A stretch of DNA of 64,000 nucleotides, taken from positions 26,860-90,859 of the forward strand of contig WOGZ01000127.1 in NCBI GenBank assembly GCA_009733775.1. Direction: 5' to 3'. Every line of letters starts with the position of its first letter. Position 1 is the stretch's first letter. Shown here in pieces: positions 1-13,900 of the stretch. The notes beneath the pieces were generated by a model that saw only the letters and a program-made list of their open reading frames with translations, did no database searches and was not told the origin of the DNA. This DNA comes from Alectoria sarmentosa (lineage: Eukaryota; Ascomycota; Lecanoromycetes; Lecanorales; Parmeliaceae). The position numbers were made by a program, and so were the translations under genes.

Positions 1-129
1 GAAATGATTACGTGCTTCGCGAACTCCCGGAAAGAAAGAACGGAATAAGGTCATGTTTTGATATAGATGGTAATCTCTCTCCTGATACCATGAGTTCAGC
101 TTATAAGTCTATACTTGTTATACTATAAT

Positions 130-345
130 ATACTCATTCGAATTCTTCTCTTTTAGAGCCATAGCAGTTCTTCTCACTCCTCCACGTTTGTAATCTAGCC
201 AGCTAGCCATGAAGGATCACTCCAGGGCTACGCTGCATAGGTGTAGGGAGTTCTTCTAGCGTTCGGGGACGTTTTAAGGGGCCTATTTTTGCTTCTGCCC
301 CCAGCGTTGGGACGGCCCAATCAAGTATCTGCATATCTACTTGGT
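130..345 (+). repeat. Diverged solo copy of the 420-bp A-B repeat
   Basis: This stretch resembles the middle of the repeat at 34495-34914, in the same orientation. Shared blocks include the TTCGATTC / CTCTTT.AGAGCC stretch near 138-162, CTCCAGG.CTA.GCTGC near 211-235, and GCG.TGGGAC.GCCCAATCA near 303-324. Many mismatches and small indels separate the copies, so this one is old. It is not AT-converted, which fits a fragment too short to attract RIP. The outer limits are uncertain and the copy may begin nearer base 40. Confidence 0.5.
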
Positions 346-445
346 CTGGGTTTGTAAAGCCTCTTGACTGATGACAACACTAATAACAATCAATTCAATG
401 GTCATCAGAGAGCAACTACCGTTTACAACGTCTTCGAAGACAGTG

Positions 446-2487
446 CTACCACCAATCCCCATGGGCATGCATAGCCGCAACCACCTTGCAGAAGCCAGCG
501 ATATTACTACCCGCTAAGAGACTGGGGAGTTTTCCTTTTTTTTCGTCTGAGTCCCCAAACTCCTTTGCTGTGTTGAGGCCAAGCTTGAAGCACGAGCTAA
601 TAGTCTCTCTCAGCTCCCTGTCGACCTTCTCTGCGGTCCAAGAGGTACGCTGACTATTCTGCGCCATCTCAAGACCAGATACAACCGAGCCTCCAATGTT
701 TGCTGCCTTGCCTGTCGCATTTGAATCAAATATCATTCTGGTATTAAGGAATCACTTCAAACACACCTGGTGCAAACCAGACGGCGTCGGCTGTCTTGTC
801 CACCTCTCTGGACTTCTCGAAGATGCTGATTGCTTCCTGAGAGCAGCCCATATTGCTTCCCTCCGCAACAATCTTACAACCGGCATGAACCAAGGCTTCC
901 GCTTCCTCTCCGGAAATCTTTAAGGGGTCACTGTCAGCTTCAGATTACCTCTCTCGAGAGTTCGCTGCAGCGTCTGGTGCAACTTCGTCAAAGCTAAGCC
1001 TCTCTGGGTTTGGGACTACGGAAAGTTCATTGTACCTCGTTTTGTGTCGCACATGGTAAAACCACATCGACCTTCTTGAGGTGTCTCCATGGCCTCTGAC
1101 CCGCAATATATGTTATTTCCTTGTTGTGCGTCATCTTCAGCTCTTTCAAGGATCGGCGCTCCTGTGTGCGACGAGATGTTAGTCGTTGGTACGGGAAGAC
1201 ATCTGGCCACGATCGCAAATTCACATCACTAAGATGCGTTTATCAATGGAACAGTGAAGGGTCTTAACGGCACACACCTGCTTGATGCCGACGACTTCGG
1301 TCAAAGTCCCTAAACTGATTCCCTCGATGCCAGTAGCTACAATGGCACCTTCACTATCAGAGAGAGACAAGATATGAGCACCACATTGAATAGCCTTCAA
1401 AGCAGCATGTTGAGCAACGTTTCCGGAGCCTGAGATAGAGACTAGCTTGCCACGGAGAGTGTCTTCGCCTTCCGAGACGTACTGGATCATATGGCCCACG
1501 TACTACAACTATCAGTTGCCGCCAGATCAAGAGAGGGTGTTATCCCACATAAATAAGGCCGTAGCCAGTCGCTTCAGGTTTCATCAAGCTACCTCCGAAA
1601 GCGCTGCCTTTGCTGGTTATGGATCCCTCCCAAAGCCCAGTCTCGGCTTTGTAGGCACCAAAGAGCCATCCGATCTCGCGGGCGGTTACACCAATGTCTC
1701 CAGCTGGTATGTCAGTGTTTGCTCCAATGTACTTACTAGGATCGTTGAGTCAGTCAAGTCTTTTACGCGCTACAAGTCCCCCTGGCATATTGCAGTAGAG
1801 AGTCAGATCTCTTAAGAAGGGCACTTACCTGAGCTCCCGCATGTAGGCAACACAGAATCTTCGAATTTCGCCATCACTTTTTCCTTTTGAATCAAAATCT
1901 GCCCCTCCTTTTGCGCCGCCGATATTCACTTCAATATTGGCTCATCAGCTCTGGGCCCTCACCACGCACTCGTCGATCCTTTACCACAGCGACAGCATAC
2001 TTACATCCCGTCAAAGCATTCTTGAGTGTCTGCTCGAGAGCCAGGAACTTGAGGACCGAGAGGTTCACCGTCGGATGAAACCGAGTGCCGCCTTTGTAGG
2101 GGCCCAGCGTCGAGTTGAACTGTACGCGGTATCCGCGGTTTACTTGCACCTCGTGCCTATCCTGGTCGGTAAGTCAGTTTCAGAATTTTCTGGCGCAGGA
2201 CAACGAGAGGCTTCCAGTGTGCGTTCGACAGCTAGGTCAAAGAGCAACACTTCTGGCAGGGGACATACATCTTCCCATACGACGCGAAATTGTATGACTC
2301 GTTCTGGAACTGCAACGACGCTGAGGGCTCTTCTGTACTCGGGATGCTTCTCGAAGAGAGAAGAATTCTCGAGCGCGGACACAAGATCTATTGCAGGACA
2401 CATTAGTCATGATAGGCAAGAGCAGCTGATCGAGTACTCACCTCCATATGCCTGCTCATACTCTGATTCAGGCGGAAGATTAGACAT
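446..2487 (-). CDS. NADP-specific glutamate dehydrogenase, divergent, nine exons
   Basis: Glutamate dehydrogenase makes glutamate from 2-oxoglutarate and ammonium with NADPH. My splice model is exons 2487-2442, 2387-2269, 2161-2005, 1928-1829, 1735-1549, 1502-1278, 1161-1036, 917-767 and 711-446. It stays in frame and gives about 458 residues, the usual length of the hexameric NADP enzyme. Visible marks are the N-terminal start MSNLPPESEYEQAYG, the dimer/substrate region NRGYRVQFNSTLGPYKGG, the catalytic-lysine motif GGAKGG, the GDIGVTAREIGWLFG region, the Rossmann stretch VSISGSGNVAQ and the C-terminal NIAGFCKVVAAM. Several normally invariant positions are altered, for example TRFHP where LRFHP is usual. 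It therefore looks like a second, faster-evolving copy rather than the housekeeping one. Eight introns is many for this gene. The DHA1 transporter lies next upstream on the same strand. The intron-7 donor (GTACAA) is the weakest call. Confidence 0.88.
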
Positions 2488-3043
2488 TGTTGTGGAGTTG
2501 ATACGACCAAGGAAATATGTTCAGGTCAAGCATGCGACTGTTATGCAAATGGCATAGACACAAGGTGTAGCAGAAGCTGCTTCACAGTGGCAAAATTCAG
2601 GTAGAAAAGAAATTGGGGTAGTAGCCAAGCAAGATATTGAGCTTAGACGTGACGGTGCTTACGGTTCACGGATACGACGACCCCAAATCTGACGGCATGA
2701 CTTGATGACCAATATTGAGGTTGAGTAGAGATTTACGCATAATACTCTGAACGGAACGACGGCAGCTTACTCTTGCAGCATCTAATGCTAGAGAATATGG
2801 CACACAAGGCGCGCATTTGCCACAGAACACTTCTAGGAGCTGCTTTTCAGTGAGCTGTACTATACACCATGCTCCTAATTGAATATATAGATACACCCCA
2901 ATTTAAATAAAGGAGGCGCAGAGTTACCATGGGAATGCGTGAGCCTTTAGTCACGATGAACCCCCTAAAATCTTACCATGAAAGCACTAACGCACAAGAA
3001 GCGGACTCGATCTATGTACTATGGACGGAAAATTTATGCGAAT
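2488..3043. other. Spacer between GDH start and DHA1 transporter end
   Basis: This is the promoter region of the minus-strand glutamate dehydrogenase gene and the 3' flank of the transporter. No ORF here has recognisable content. I see no RNA gene or repeat. Confidence 0.5.
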
Positions 3044-4642
3044 TCACACTGAGGTTGTCTCGTAGGACCGCCCTTCATCACGAGAAATATTGGTATGAAG
3101 AGCGCTTCTCGCCCTCAATCTGGGTCCCAAATGATAGAACAACAAAGGCATAGGTGCCATAGCTGCTGCAATGAAGCCAAGCAAGCTAGTTCCCCACCCC
3201 ACTCCCAAAGTTTTGTACAAGCTGTCAGCAAACAGGGGGAAGGCGGCGCCGAACAAGCGGCACAGAAGACCATTTGCTGCCAGAGCGCTTGCCCCGTAAC
3301 GTCCGTAGCAATCTGTCAGATAAGCGGCAATGTCCAAAAAGGCGGTAAGCAAGCCTATCCCGAATGGCACTCCCGCGATGATTCCAACGCTTGCAGGAAC
3401 AGGCGGCGCAGATGTCCAGGCAAACCAGAACAATCCTATGGGGATAAGCCACGAGAAACCTATCTGCAGAGGGAATCGCGCCTCGGGGACAGGGCCAAGT
3501 TTGCGGACGTAACGACTGTGCACGCGATTCAGGAGGGGAGAACATATGGTTGGTATGGCCATTCCCACAGCAATACCCACATAACCAAGACTGGTTTTGG
3601 AGACGGACCACCCTCGAAGTTCTGTGTAGACCACCGGGTAGGCCACCAAATTAAGTGAGAGGATTCCGTAAAGGAATGCCATGTAAATTGACAGGGCCCA
3701 AACGATTGGCTCCGTGAACAACATGATCCAAGGGCGAACCAAGTTCTCACGATATAGCTCTCTCCAATTTGCGCTTTCCTGGATACCAGATTCTTTGAGC
3801 TTCTTCATTGCTATCAATCTTGGTGCGTAGGTTTCTGGTAGAAATAGCATGGCCGAGATCCAGACACAGCCTCCCAGTATCATCGAGGTCCAGTAGTCCC
3901 TGTCATACATTCAGCCGGTCTCTACCTGATCTTCAGGACGCTTTACCACTGCCAAGAGGCATATTCTGTAATAGGCCCACCGCAGATTGGTCCAATCACA
4001 AAGAGAAGGTAGCTTGCGGCTGTGAACAGAGCCAGAGGAGCCGATCGCTGACCGGGCGGCCACATGTCGGTGAGAGTACCAGCAGTGTTAGTAACTAGTG
4101 GTACAGAGTCAAAAAATATGCACAAAGGAACACGGATAACCATGCTCACCTGTGGGTGCTCCTGTCAGCCCGCCGATCAGGCGAAATGCCAGCAAGGTCT
4201 GTATGTTTGGTGCAAGAGCACATCCGATATTGGAGATGACAAACATGAAAAGCATCACTCTGATGATCGGGAGCCTCCCAAACATTTCGGACAGCGGTGC
4301 GAAAAGTAAGGGCCCGATTGCGAAGCCGAGAAGAAAGAAGGAGAGGGCGGAGGTGGACGCCAGCTCGGAGCTGTGGTAGTATTCTGCAATTTTGGGAATG
4401 GAGGCTGCATGCACGCCTGAGTAATAGCCCATGGTTCCTGACATCATGATGACAATGATGGAAAGACACCATTTCTTTCTACCAGACCAACTTTGAGGAT
4501 CTTCACCATGATCCAACACCGTCTTTTTCTCCATTTGCGATACAGCCGCTGGATCAGGAGTATTGTCCGCCAGTTTCTTGACCTTGTCCTCTCTCTCATC
4601 AACTAGAGATTCTATCATATTATTCGCCATCTCATCATCCAC
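3044..4642 (-). CDS. MFS transporter, DHA1 (12-TM drug/toxin:H+ antiporter) type
   Basis: A plasma-membrane exporter of the drug:H+ antiporter-1 group is predicted. Exons 4642-4150, 4094-3947 and 3899-3044, with GT-AG introns of 55 and 47 bp, give about 498 residues in one frame. The N-terminus is hydrophilic for about 60 residues. The first membrane segment follows, and then MFS motif A (GPLLFAPLSEMFGRLPIIR) between TM2 and TM3. The second exon carries TAGTLTDMWPPGQR, equivalent to the NAGGT..D.W..ERG region of DHA1 proteins. The stretch FLPETYAP marks the end of TM6 before the central loop. Six more hydrophobic segments follow and the tail is short and basic. The substrate cannot be told. 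It sits 0.6 kb upstream of the glutamate dehydrogenase on the same strand. No biosynthetic gene is next to it. Confidence 0.88.
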
Positions 4643-5365
4643 ATGTCCAATTTCCTGTCTGGTAAGCTAAAGCGGGTTCCTCGTCAGAGAAAGTGGTCAC
4701 TGAATTGAGTCTGATCAATTGACCTGAGTCACGCTTGGCAAGGCTCATAGAGCGTGCGCGACCCGTGATACCGCGACAGTCATGTACGTGACGCAGGGTT
4801 TTGATTGAAGGAGTGTCTTTGGGCTGAAGGTCTTAGAGTAGAAACAGAAGACGATTCCGAAGAGAAGTTGATGTTATTGGGAAGAAGGGCGAGCGACAGT
4901 GTTTGGAAAGAGATACTAAATGAGGGCAGGTACTTGAGGCTTAGAGTTTTTCCTGAATTGTCTTTGGATGTGATGCGGTGGAGGTCTTACAGAAGCGGAA
5001 GCGCGAGTAAGTACCTACCTTAAGCATGTGAGACTAATCGTAACCTCAGTCCGGGTGCACGCTAGCAGGCGCCAACTGTAGGTAAGTAGGTATCTGAAGC
5101 GAACTCGTTAGTCACATCACTGGGTCTCATCCTACCGAACAGAACTTCTCGTCGACTAGCAAGCGATGTCCCGGACACACCGAAATCTGAGCCCACGCTA
5201 GATCAATAGGCAGTGTTGTAGCGGGCAGCGCGAACTGAGTCACAGCATCTCTGATGATCCGATTCGATGATGAAACTTGAAATACCCAATGATCTACCTT
5301 AGTCATCTGGAAAGTTCCATTGTTTAAGTAGAGAATGATATTTCAACCGGCGCTTATGTCCGTGC
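4643..5365. other. Intergenic region upstream of the DHA1 transporter
   Basis: It contains the transporter promoter and then sequence of normal composition with no supportable gene. A short frame at 4805-5023 begins with TTG and resembles nothing I know. Confidence 0.45.
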
Positions 5366-5752
5366 CAAGCCAAGAGGATGACGTTCTCGATCGTACGAGT
5401 GCTGACTTAACATGAAATATAATTACTCACTTTGGGGCCACACCGCCTTTCGCGAGGTATTCCATTCAGGTACGAAGCTCAAGCACGGCATAAACGGCTA
5501 ATTTAACAAGCTAAACCAACTTTCATCTTTGCAGTTACTCGCATTCGGCTGACGCTTAGATCCGGGTTTAGCTAAGAAGATGACATTCTCGGCCGCATGA
5601 ACGCTGACATAATATAAAGCAGATTCTTTGTTTCCACACTGCCTTTTATACTGCTTTTCGCAGGATATATAATACGAATACGAAGCTTGTAAAGCACGGC
5701 ATAAAGAAACAGCTTTATGTCGTACAAGTGAAACCAACTTGCATCTTTGCAC
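5366..5752. repeat. Imperfect tandem duplication, about 185-bp unit
   Basis: Copy 1 spans about 5366-5537 and copy 2 about 5566-5752. Both contain, in order, AAGA.GATGAC.TTCTCG, then GCTGAC, then TACGAAGCT with AGCACGGCATAAA, then AACCAACTT.CATCTTTGCA. Copy 2 is shifted toward A/T, as expected of mild RIP. Parts of the unit recur in the repeat at 53900-54465. A (TTAC)n microsatellite at about 5781-5797 closes the region. Confidence 0.6.
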
Positions 5753-5799
5753 CGTGCTATAAAATTAGATACGAAATTTTTACTTACTTACTTACTTAC

Positions 5800-6884
5800 T
5801 GTAACTAAATAAATACATCAGAGTTTTTTTTTAGTTTATCCGCACTCGAAAACGAAAATATACTCTTTTACATTACAACTCTTGTTTCTTCACGTGCACA
5901 CATTCAATTATTATAAAATATAACAATTTAATTAATAAACTAGTTTTCGTTAATCGTGCGTTTTTACATTTTTTTTTTTATAATTATTGTTTCACGTTGC
6001 GATTTATATATAAGACTTCGCGATTATAATTATGATTTATAATACGTAATACTTAATTATCATAATATCAAATATATTAAAACTTTTATATAATTTAGTT
6101 ATATATATTAATATTCATATATATTAATATTAAAACTAACGAATTTATAAAAGTTTTGAAATAAATGAATTAAAAAGTTTCGCGATTGAAAACGCGAATT
6201 TTCGCGATTTTCGCGGGTCAATTATGAAACCTTCGATATTGTCTCATATTTCATAATATTTCTCAACATTCACACAATTAAATTATAATCGAAAAAGCGC
6301 AAATGAATCGCAAGATGACAATAAAATTTTCGGTCAAATTTTAGAAAATTTTCTTTTATATACGATATGTATTTATTTTATAAAAAAAAGAAGTTTTGAT
6401 AAGCGTGGCGGGGAATCTTCGAAATGCGAAAAAATAAAAAATAAATTCTATTGTAAATAAATCTTTTTTCTATTAATTTAAAGTTATATAATCGAAATAA
6501 TTACTTTTTCGCCTCGTTTAAAAATTTTTTTTTTTTCGAGTAGTGACTTAACACGGTTATTAATTAAATCTCTTTATAATATTATTAATTTTATAAAACA
6601 TATATTAACGATAGCGAGATTGTAATCGACGATATAAAGTAATGAGATAAAAAGAAAAAGACTAATAAAAATGATATTATCGACGTTAATATATTTACAA
6701 TAATAAAATAAAATGTAACGTTACTGCTATATAAAAGAATATTATAAAAACGTTATAAAAACGCTATTATATTTATTTACGTAAATAATAAATAAATAAG
6801 TTATATTTATTTACGTTTTTTTAATTACAATTTACGAGGTAATTAACAGCGCTATTTTAATTATTCGATGCATTTACATTCGAC
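5800..6884. other. AT-rich, RIP-like block
   Basis: The composition changes abruptly to almost pure A/T with stop codons in all frames. Remaining cytosines lie mostly in CpG. This is presumably a transposon destroyed by repeat-induced point mutation. No coding remnant is recognisable. Confidence 0.7.
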
Positions 6885-7002
6885 TGACGATGTCTCGACC
6901 CTAGACATTCCCTAGCGCAATCTCCCTTAGAGATTCCACTTCCAAAGCGAATCTACGATACTGCGACTACGGCGACCCACCGCGCCAACTTCTACAAAAC
7001 TT
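6885..7002. other. Short island of normal composition inside AT-rich sequence
   Basis: About 120 bp of balanced, non-mutated sequence lies between two AT-rich blocks. Its right end, CTACAAAACTT (6992-7002), resembles CTACAAGTCCG at 16502-16512. The two could be the halves of one target site split by the element between them. Confidence 0.45.
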
Positions 7003-10000
7003 CTCTGTAATAAAAATCAGAAAATCGAATTTTTTTTCTTGATAATCATAATCAAATTATGATTTTTATAATAAAAATTATAATTTAATTATGATTATGA
7101 TTATAAAATCAATTAAATTTAATTTTTCTAATTTTTATATATTATTATTGAAAGTTTCTTAAAAAAACGTATAAAAGTCTATTTTTGAAAAAAAAAATTC
7201 TTAAAAATATTGATTATATATATTTATATATATTATAAAAAATAATAATAATATATGATATAAAAATATATATAAAAATATATAATATAATATTAATTAT
7301 AATTGATTTTTCTAATTTTTTATTATTATTTTTAAAATTTTCTTAAAAAGACGTATTAAAATCTATTTTAAAAAAAAAACTTAAAAATATAAATTATATA
7401 TACTTATATATATAATAGAAAGTAATAATAATATACAATGTAATAATATATATAAGAATTTATAATAAAGTATTAAGTTTATATTTTAAAAAATATTTAA
7501 AAACTCGATAATATTTTGTATATAATAATATAAATATTTATTAAATTTATATTTTATAGTTGTATTTAATAAAAATAATTAATCTATCAAAATTTCTATT
7601 TTTAGTAATCTATAACGTCAAAAACGTTGATAATTAATGTGAAAATTATATAAAATTTTCGTTCGTCGAGATTTTTCTTCTCTTTTATACATTTTTTAAT
7701 TAATTTTTAAAGTCGTTATTTTTGTTTCAAATTTCGATTATATATATGACTGAAATTTAAATTTAAAATAAATTTCATTTTCGTTAAAATAATGATCTTT
7801 TTAAAGTACAATATCGATTTTCAATTATCATTTATTGAAAATTAAAAGTATATTTTTTAATACGAATTTTTTATAAAAAAACTTCTTTTTTATTAAGCAA
7901 ATAAAAATTATTAAATATATATTATATTATTATTTCATATTATCTATTAATTAATTTTTTTAAAAATGAATCAAATGTATATTATTATGAGCGTATTTTA
8001 TATTTTAAATAGAAATAACTTTTTTTAACATTATATCTTTATAACATTATTCGATTAAATTTAACGTATTTTAATAAAAAATTTTATTTTTATATAAATA
8101 TTTATTGTTTATATACATAATTTTTCTCATTTAATTATTTTATTTAATATATTTATATGATTTAATTTTATATCGATTTTAACATTATAATTATATTATT
8201 ACATTTATTTCATTTAAATTAATAAACGAATTTTAAAAATTATTAGTAAAGGCTTAAATAAGAAATTAAATTAAATTATCGTGTTTTTAAATAAAATTAG
8301 TATATAAATAATTTATTATAAAGAATATTAAATGAAATAACGTAATAATTTCTGTAATTAATAAACGAAAAATAAATCGAAATATTAAATTATTTATACG
8401 ATTAACGAATTAAAAAAAATTCATTATTTATTATTTAATTATCTTGAATTAAAACAATATCGATTATATTGTTTAAAAGATTATTATTAAAAATATTCAA
8501 ATCTTTCACGATATTATTATCGAATAAAAAGTCACGCTTTTATAATCTTTTAAAATCGATTTTTTCATTTCGCATTATCAAATTTTCTCGCATAAAATCG
8601 ACGACGATATAATTTTTTTTTTTTGCATATTCAAATAACGTAATTAAAAAGACGTTATTTAAATAACACATTATTTTCACGAAATTTTAATAAATGAATA
8701 AACGATTAAATAACACTCTTTTCTTGTTTTTTTATATTAAATCAAATTTCTTTATTAAACGAAAATCGTTAAACACATTAAATGAAAAATGTTAAAACTC
8801 TTTTTTGTTATAATATTTTTTAGCATTATATTTTTTTTCTTTTCTTTTTTTCTTTTTTTCTTTTTTTATTATATTTTTTATATAATTTTAATCGAAAAAA
8901 AAAAAAATTATATTTAAAATCTCTTAAATAAAATTATATCACGTTATATTTTAAATATATTTGAAAATCTTTTTCAGCAATATAATAAGTTTAATTTATT
9001 ATGTATTTATATTAATAAATAATTATTATATTTAGCATAAATTGAATTTGAGAATTTTTTGAATATGCTCAATTAACTTCGTTTTAAATAAAACGATTTT
9101 CGAAAATTTATCGTTCGATATCATAAAATTATTATCGAAAAAAAACGATGTTATATAAATGTTTTATATAACGTTAAATTAATAATTAAATAAACGAATA
9201 ATATCGCTCGTGATTATTAAAAGCGAATAACATAATTATAATAAAAAATTTATTAAATGAAACTTCAATCATTAAAAAAGAATTCAAAAAACGAATTTTT
9301 TTATTATAAATTTAAAAATCGATTTATATTAAAGAAAAATAGATTTATAAAGATTTTTTATTTTTTTATTTTCACAAATAACGTCGATTTTTTATAAAAC
9401 GATTGAATTTTCAAAATGAAATAAAAACTTTTATTTAATAAAGATCATCATTTAAGTAATATATTATAAATCATTTATATTATTTCGTTATTCGATAATA
9501 AAGTAACAAATTATAATTTAATTAAGCGATTACGAAATGAAAAGAATTTATACACGTTTTATATATAAATTATGAATTAATTAATTAAAATTTATGAAAA
9601 TTTCGATCGATAAATTAATTTTAAACGTGAAATTCGTACATTTATATAAAATATATAAACGTTTATCGAATTTTATTCAAATTTCACTCGTTTTAAAAAT
9701 GTTTTTAATAAAAACGATGTTGGTTTTTTAAATAAGCTTTTTGAAAAATGAATTATACGATTAAAAATTTCGTATAATATACGTGAAGATTTCAATTTAT
9801 TTAAAAACGCAAAAAAACATTTATTTAAATTAAATAACAATTAACGAGCGAATTATTAATTTCGAATATTTATAATAATCTTTATTCGAATTATTATAAT
9901 TTTGATAAGAAAATCGCTTATAATTATTATTATAACATTAATAATTTATATAATTTTAATTATCGAAGCAATCTTCGTCTTAATTGTTAAATTTAAATAA

Positions 10001-10755
10001 AAAATAACATCGAAAAAGTTTATATATTACATTTATAACAAAATGAATTATTATAAAAAAAATTATATCGTATTAAATTAAATAAATATAAATAAAACAT
10101 TTATTAAAAAAACTCGATTACATTATTTCGATATCAACGAAAAATGAAAATTAAACAATGTTAAAACGAAAGATATCGATTACGATTCTTTTTTCGATTC
10201 GATTTTTTTTATCGAAATTACGATGAAAGATAATAATGAAATATGTTTAACGAATATTTTAAATGCTTTTTTAACACGTCGATTTTTTCGAATCAAAATT
10301 ATATTATCTTTATAAAATAAATAAATAACGTTTATAAATTCTTTTATAAACTATAAATGTATAAAAACTTATATCGTTATTAATAAGATTATTATTTTCG
10401 AAATATATAAAAGTTTATAAATCGAATTTTGTTTTTTTATTAAATTTAAATTTTTATAAAAATATAATAAATAATTAATTAAGCAATTTATTATTTATAT
10501 TAAACGTGCATAATTATAAAAAAGAGTTATATTTTATTTTAATTACTAAATTAAAATAACACGATTTAATTTTAAAAAAATTATAAAGAAATAAATATAA
10601 AATGATTTTTAATATATTGAAAAACAAGTTATTATTTATCTTTAAGCGATATAAATATAATAATCATATATGCTAAAACGCAGACTTTTCAGTAATGAAA
10701 AACTTGAAAGATCTTTATAATTTATTAATATTAATTTTTTTACGCTCGAAGAAAA

Positions 10756-10950
10756 CCCTCGAAATCTCTTTTTCCCTTCGAAAGCTTTTCGAAAACTCTT
10801 CGAAATTTTTTATCGAAGGAGTTGTCGAAGCAAGTTCGAAATTATGAGATATAATATATATTATATAAAATTTCGAGCTTACTTCGACAGTCTCTTCGGC
10901 AAAAGCCTTCAAAGAGTTTTTAAAAAGCTTCGAAAAAAGAGAAAAACCTA
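10756..10950. repeat. Long imperfect inverted repeat (hairpin)
   Basis: The left arm is about 10756-10845 and the right arm about 10867-10950, with a loop of about 20 bp rich in TATA. Shared blocks in inverted order include TTCGAA.GCTTTT, AAAACTCTT.GAA, GTCGAAG.AAG.TCGAAATT. Cytosine content is higher than in the surrounding block. It could be a nested fold-back/MITE element or a hairpin of the host element. A frame crossing it on the minus strand (10715-10972) is a by-product of the palindrome. Confidence 0.65.
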
Positions 10951-13900
10951 AAAAAAAGATCTCATTTATCATATAAATTCTGATTCATTCGATCAAATTT
11001 CATAAAAATAACATCGTTCGAAAGCGCGTATTCGAATCTATGATTGAGTTTATTCATTTTATTATTATATAATATATAACACGAAAGAAATTAAAAAGAA
11101 TAAAATTTGAAAGTTAATGTTCGAAGTTTAGTTTTATGCAATAATCAATTTAAAACGTACCCGCGTTTAAATCGAAAGTAAAGAAACAAAATAAGATTTA
11201 ACTTTAAAATCGCGAATTTTAAAGATTTGATTGATGAAATCTTATTTTAAGCATATAAAACTTTTTTTTACATAACTTTTAATCATAAAAAAAGCAAAAT
11301 TTTTAAATAAAATATCGTTATTAAAAAATCTCTCATTTTTATCGATTATTTTATTTATTATTAATATATATTTTTTCAAATTTATTGTTTAAAATAAATT
11401 AAACAAAAATGATTTCGATATTAAGTCTTTGAAAAACATTTTAAATATAAAAAAATTAACATTAATTTTTAAAACATTTAAAGAAAAAATGATTTGAAAA
11501 TTTAATTTCATCGATATTGTTGAAATTAATAAATCGATTTATTATTATTTAATTCGAAATAAAGAAAACAAGTTTCTTTTTTTGATAATAAATAAACTTT
11601 ATTATATTATTAATAAATTTTTCGATATAACATCGCAAATATAAAAAAAAAAAAATTATATTTAATTATACTTTATTTGTTTCGTTTGTTTAATTTATTA
11701 AAAAATTAAATTAAAGTCTTTGATTTCATGTATATTATCGAAAATTAAACGTTATTATTAAAAGAAATCGATGTTTTATCTTATTAATAAATAACATTTT
11801 AATTAAAATGTAAAAATGTAAATATTTTAAACGATAAAATATTATTGTTACTTTTAATAAATTGAAAATGCATTCGAATAATGAAAATTTTATTACATTT
11901 ATCATCTTTTTTAAAATTTATAAATATCGAATACTTTTATTTAAATTAATAAACGAATTTATTATTTATTAATAATATATAAATAACATTTTTTTAAAAA
12001 TTTTAAAATTTTTTATTAAACACATTTAAATAATATTTTTATTTATAATAAAGTTAAAAAAAATACGTTTAACATATTCGATTGATTTTTTAAAAGTTAC
12101 GCAAAATTAATTTATAAATTAATATTTTCAAATGTGAATTTCATATTCAAAAAATCAAATTCTGAAATTTATTAATATTTTTCGATAAATTATAAATACA
12201 TTTAATAAAAATATAAATCGTCGTCGATTAAATAAAGCTTATAAATTTGAAAAAAATATAAATTTTTATTGACTTTTATAACTTTTATAAAAATTTTATA
12301 AAGAATTTCTCGAAAAAAATTAAAATATTGATTCGTTTAATAAAAAAGATATTATTTTCGAATAAATATTCGTTTATTATAAAGCATTTATTTATTAAAA
12401 ATTAACGTTATATAAGTTTTTATTTTGCGACATTTCGATAAATTTAAAAAAACAATTTGAAAACGAATTTTTTTGATTATGTTAATAAAAAAGTGTTATT
12501 ATAATATAACAATAAAAACGTATTATATTCAATAATTTTTTATAATAAAAATTTAACTTCTATCGAATATAATTATTAAATTTATAAAAATTATTCGTTA
12601 TTATACGATATTTAAAATATTTACGATTTAAATTAAAATGTATCGAGATTTTAATTAAGATATTCACGAATTATAAAAATTTTATGTATTTTATTAAAAA
12701 AGTGACCTGAATCGTCGTTAAATTATATATTTAAATATGTTATTTAAGTATAATATCAAAATTATTTATTATTCGAAATTATAAAATTTTAAAGTAAATG
12801 TTTTCATTTAAATAATTAAGTATAAGTTTATTAATGTTAAAAATAAACGTTCAAGATAATAGCATTAAATCATTTCTATATTAGATCGATTAAATTTCGA
12901 TAATATCGAATTCGATATCAATGTTATCGATGATTTTTTTTATTATAAATTTTTTTAAATGAATAAAGTCGATAATGAATATAACGAAATACGCGAGGCA
13001 ATTATTAATAATAATAAAAAATTGAAAAATATTACATTTCATAAATGCGTTATCAAAAACGAAGTTTTTTATTATAAAAATCATTTATAAATATTTGAAT
13101 TTATATATACGATTATTATTTAAAAAACGCTCGATTAATTTATATATAATTATTTTAAAGTCGTTTATATATATAAGTTATTTAAATTTAAATATTATTA
13201 AAAAAGTATAAAAAGTATAATCGTTATATATATTAATAATTATAATATTTATAAAATAATTAAAGCATTAAAAAATCGTAAATATAATTTATTATAATTA
13301 TTCTCAATTTCATAAAAACGTTAATAAAAGATTTTTATAAACTTTATCGTCGATTTATCGATCTCAAAAGATTATAACGTTATATAAATTATAATTAATC
13401 GATTAATTAAAAACGTTATTATGTATTATGCATAGCGAACGATAATAGTATATTTATTAAAAAAATAATTAAAATGTTCATTAAAAAGATTTTTCGTACA
13501 CACGAATTATTTATATTAATAATGTTCGATTGAGATTTATAAATTATTATTATAATATAAAAATCTTTTTGTAAAACATTTAATATTTAAATTAGATTAT
13601 TTATAATTTTTTATTTTAAAATAAACGAATAAATCGAGCGAAGTAATTAAGATTTGAAACGTTATTTGCGAACTCAATTTTTTTTTTTTTTTTAATTAAT
13701 TCACTTAACATAAACGATTAATAAAGAGATTTTTTAAAAATGCTTTAAATAAGCAATTTAATAATTTGAATTTAAAAAAAAAAAAATTGAAAAAATATAT
13801 TGTTTTAAATTTTTCGTTCGAAATCTTTAAAAAATATAATTTGATATTGTCGAAAGTAAGTTATTTTTTTATTTTAATTTTTTATAAATCTTTTATTAAC

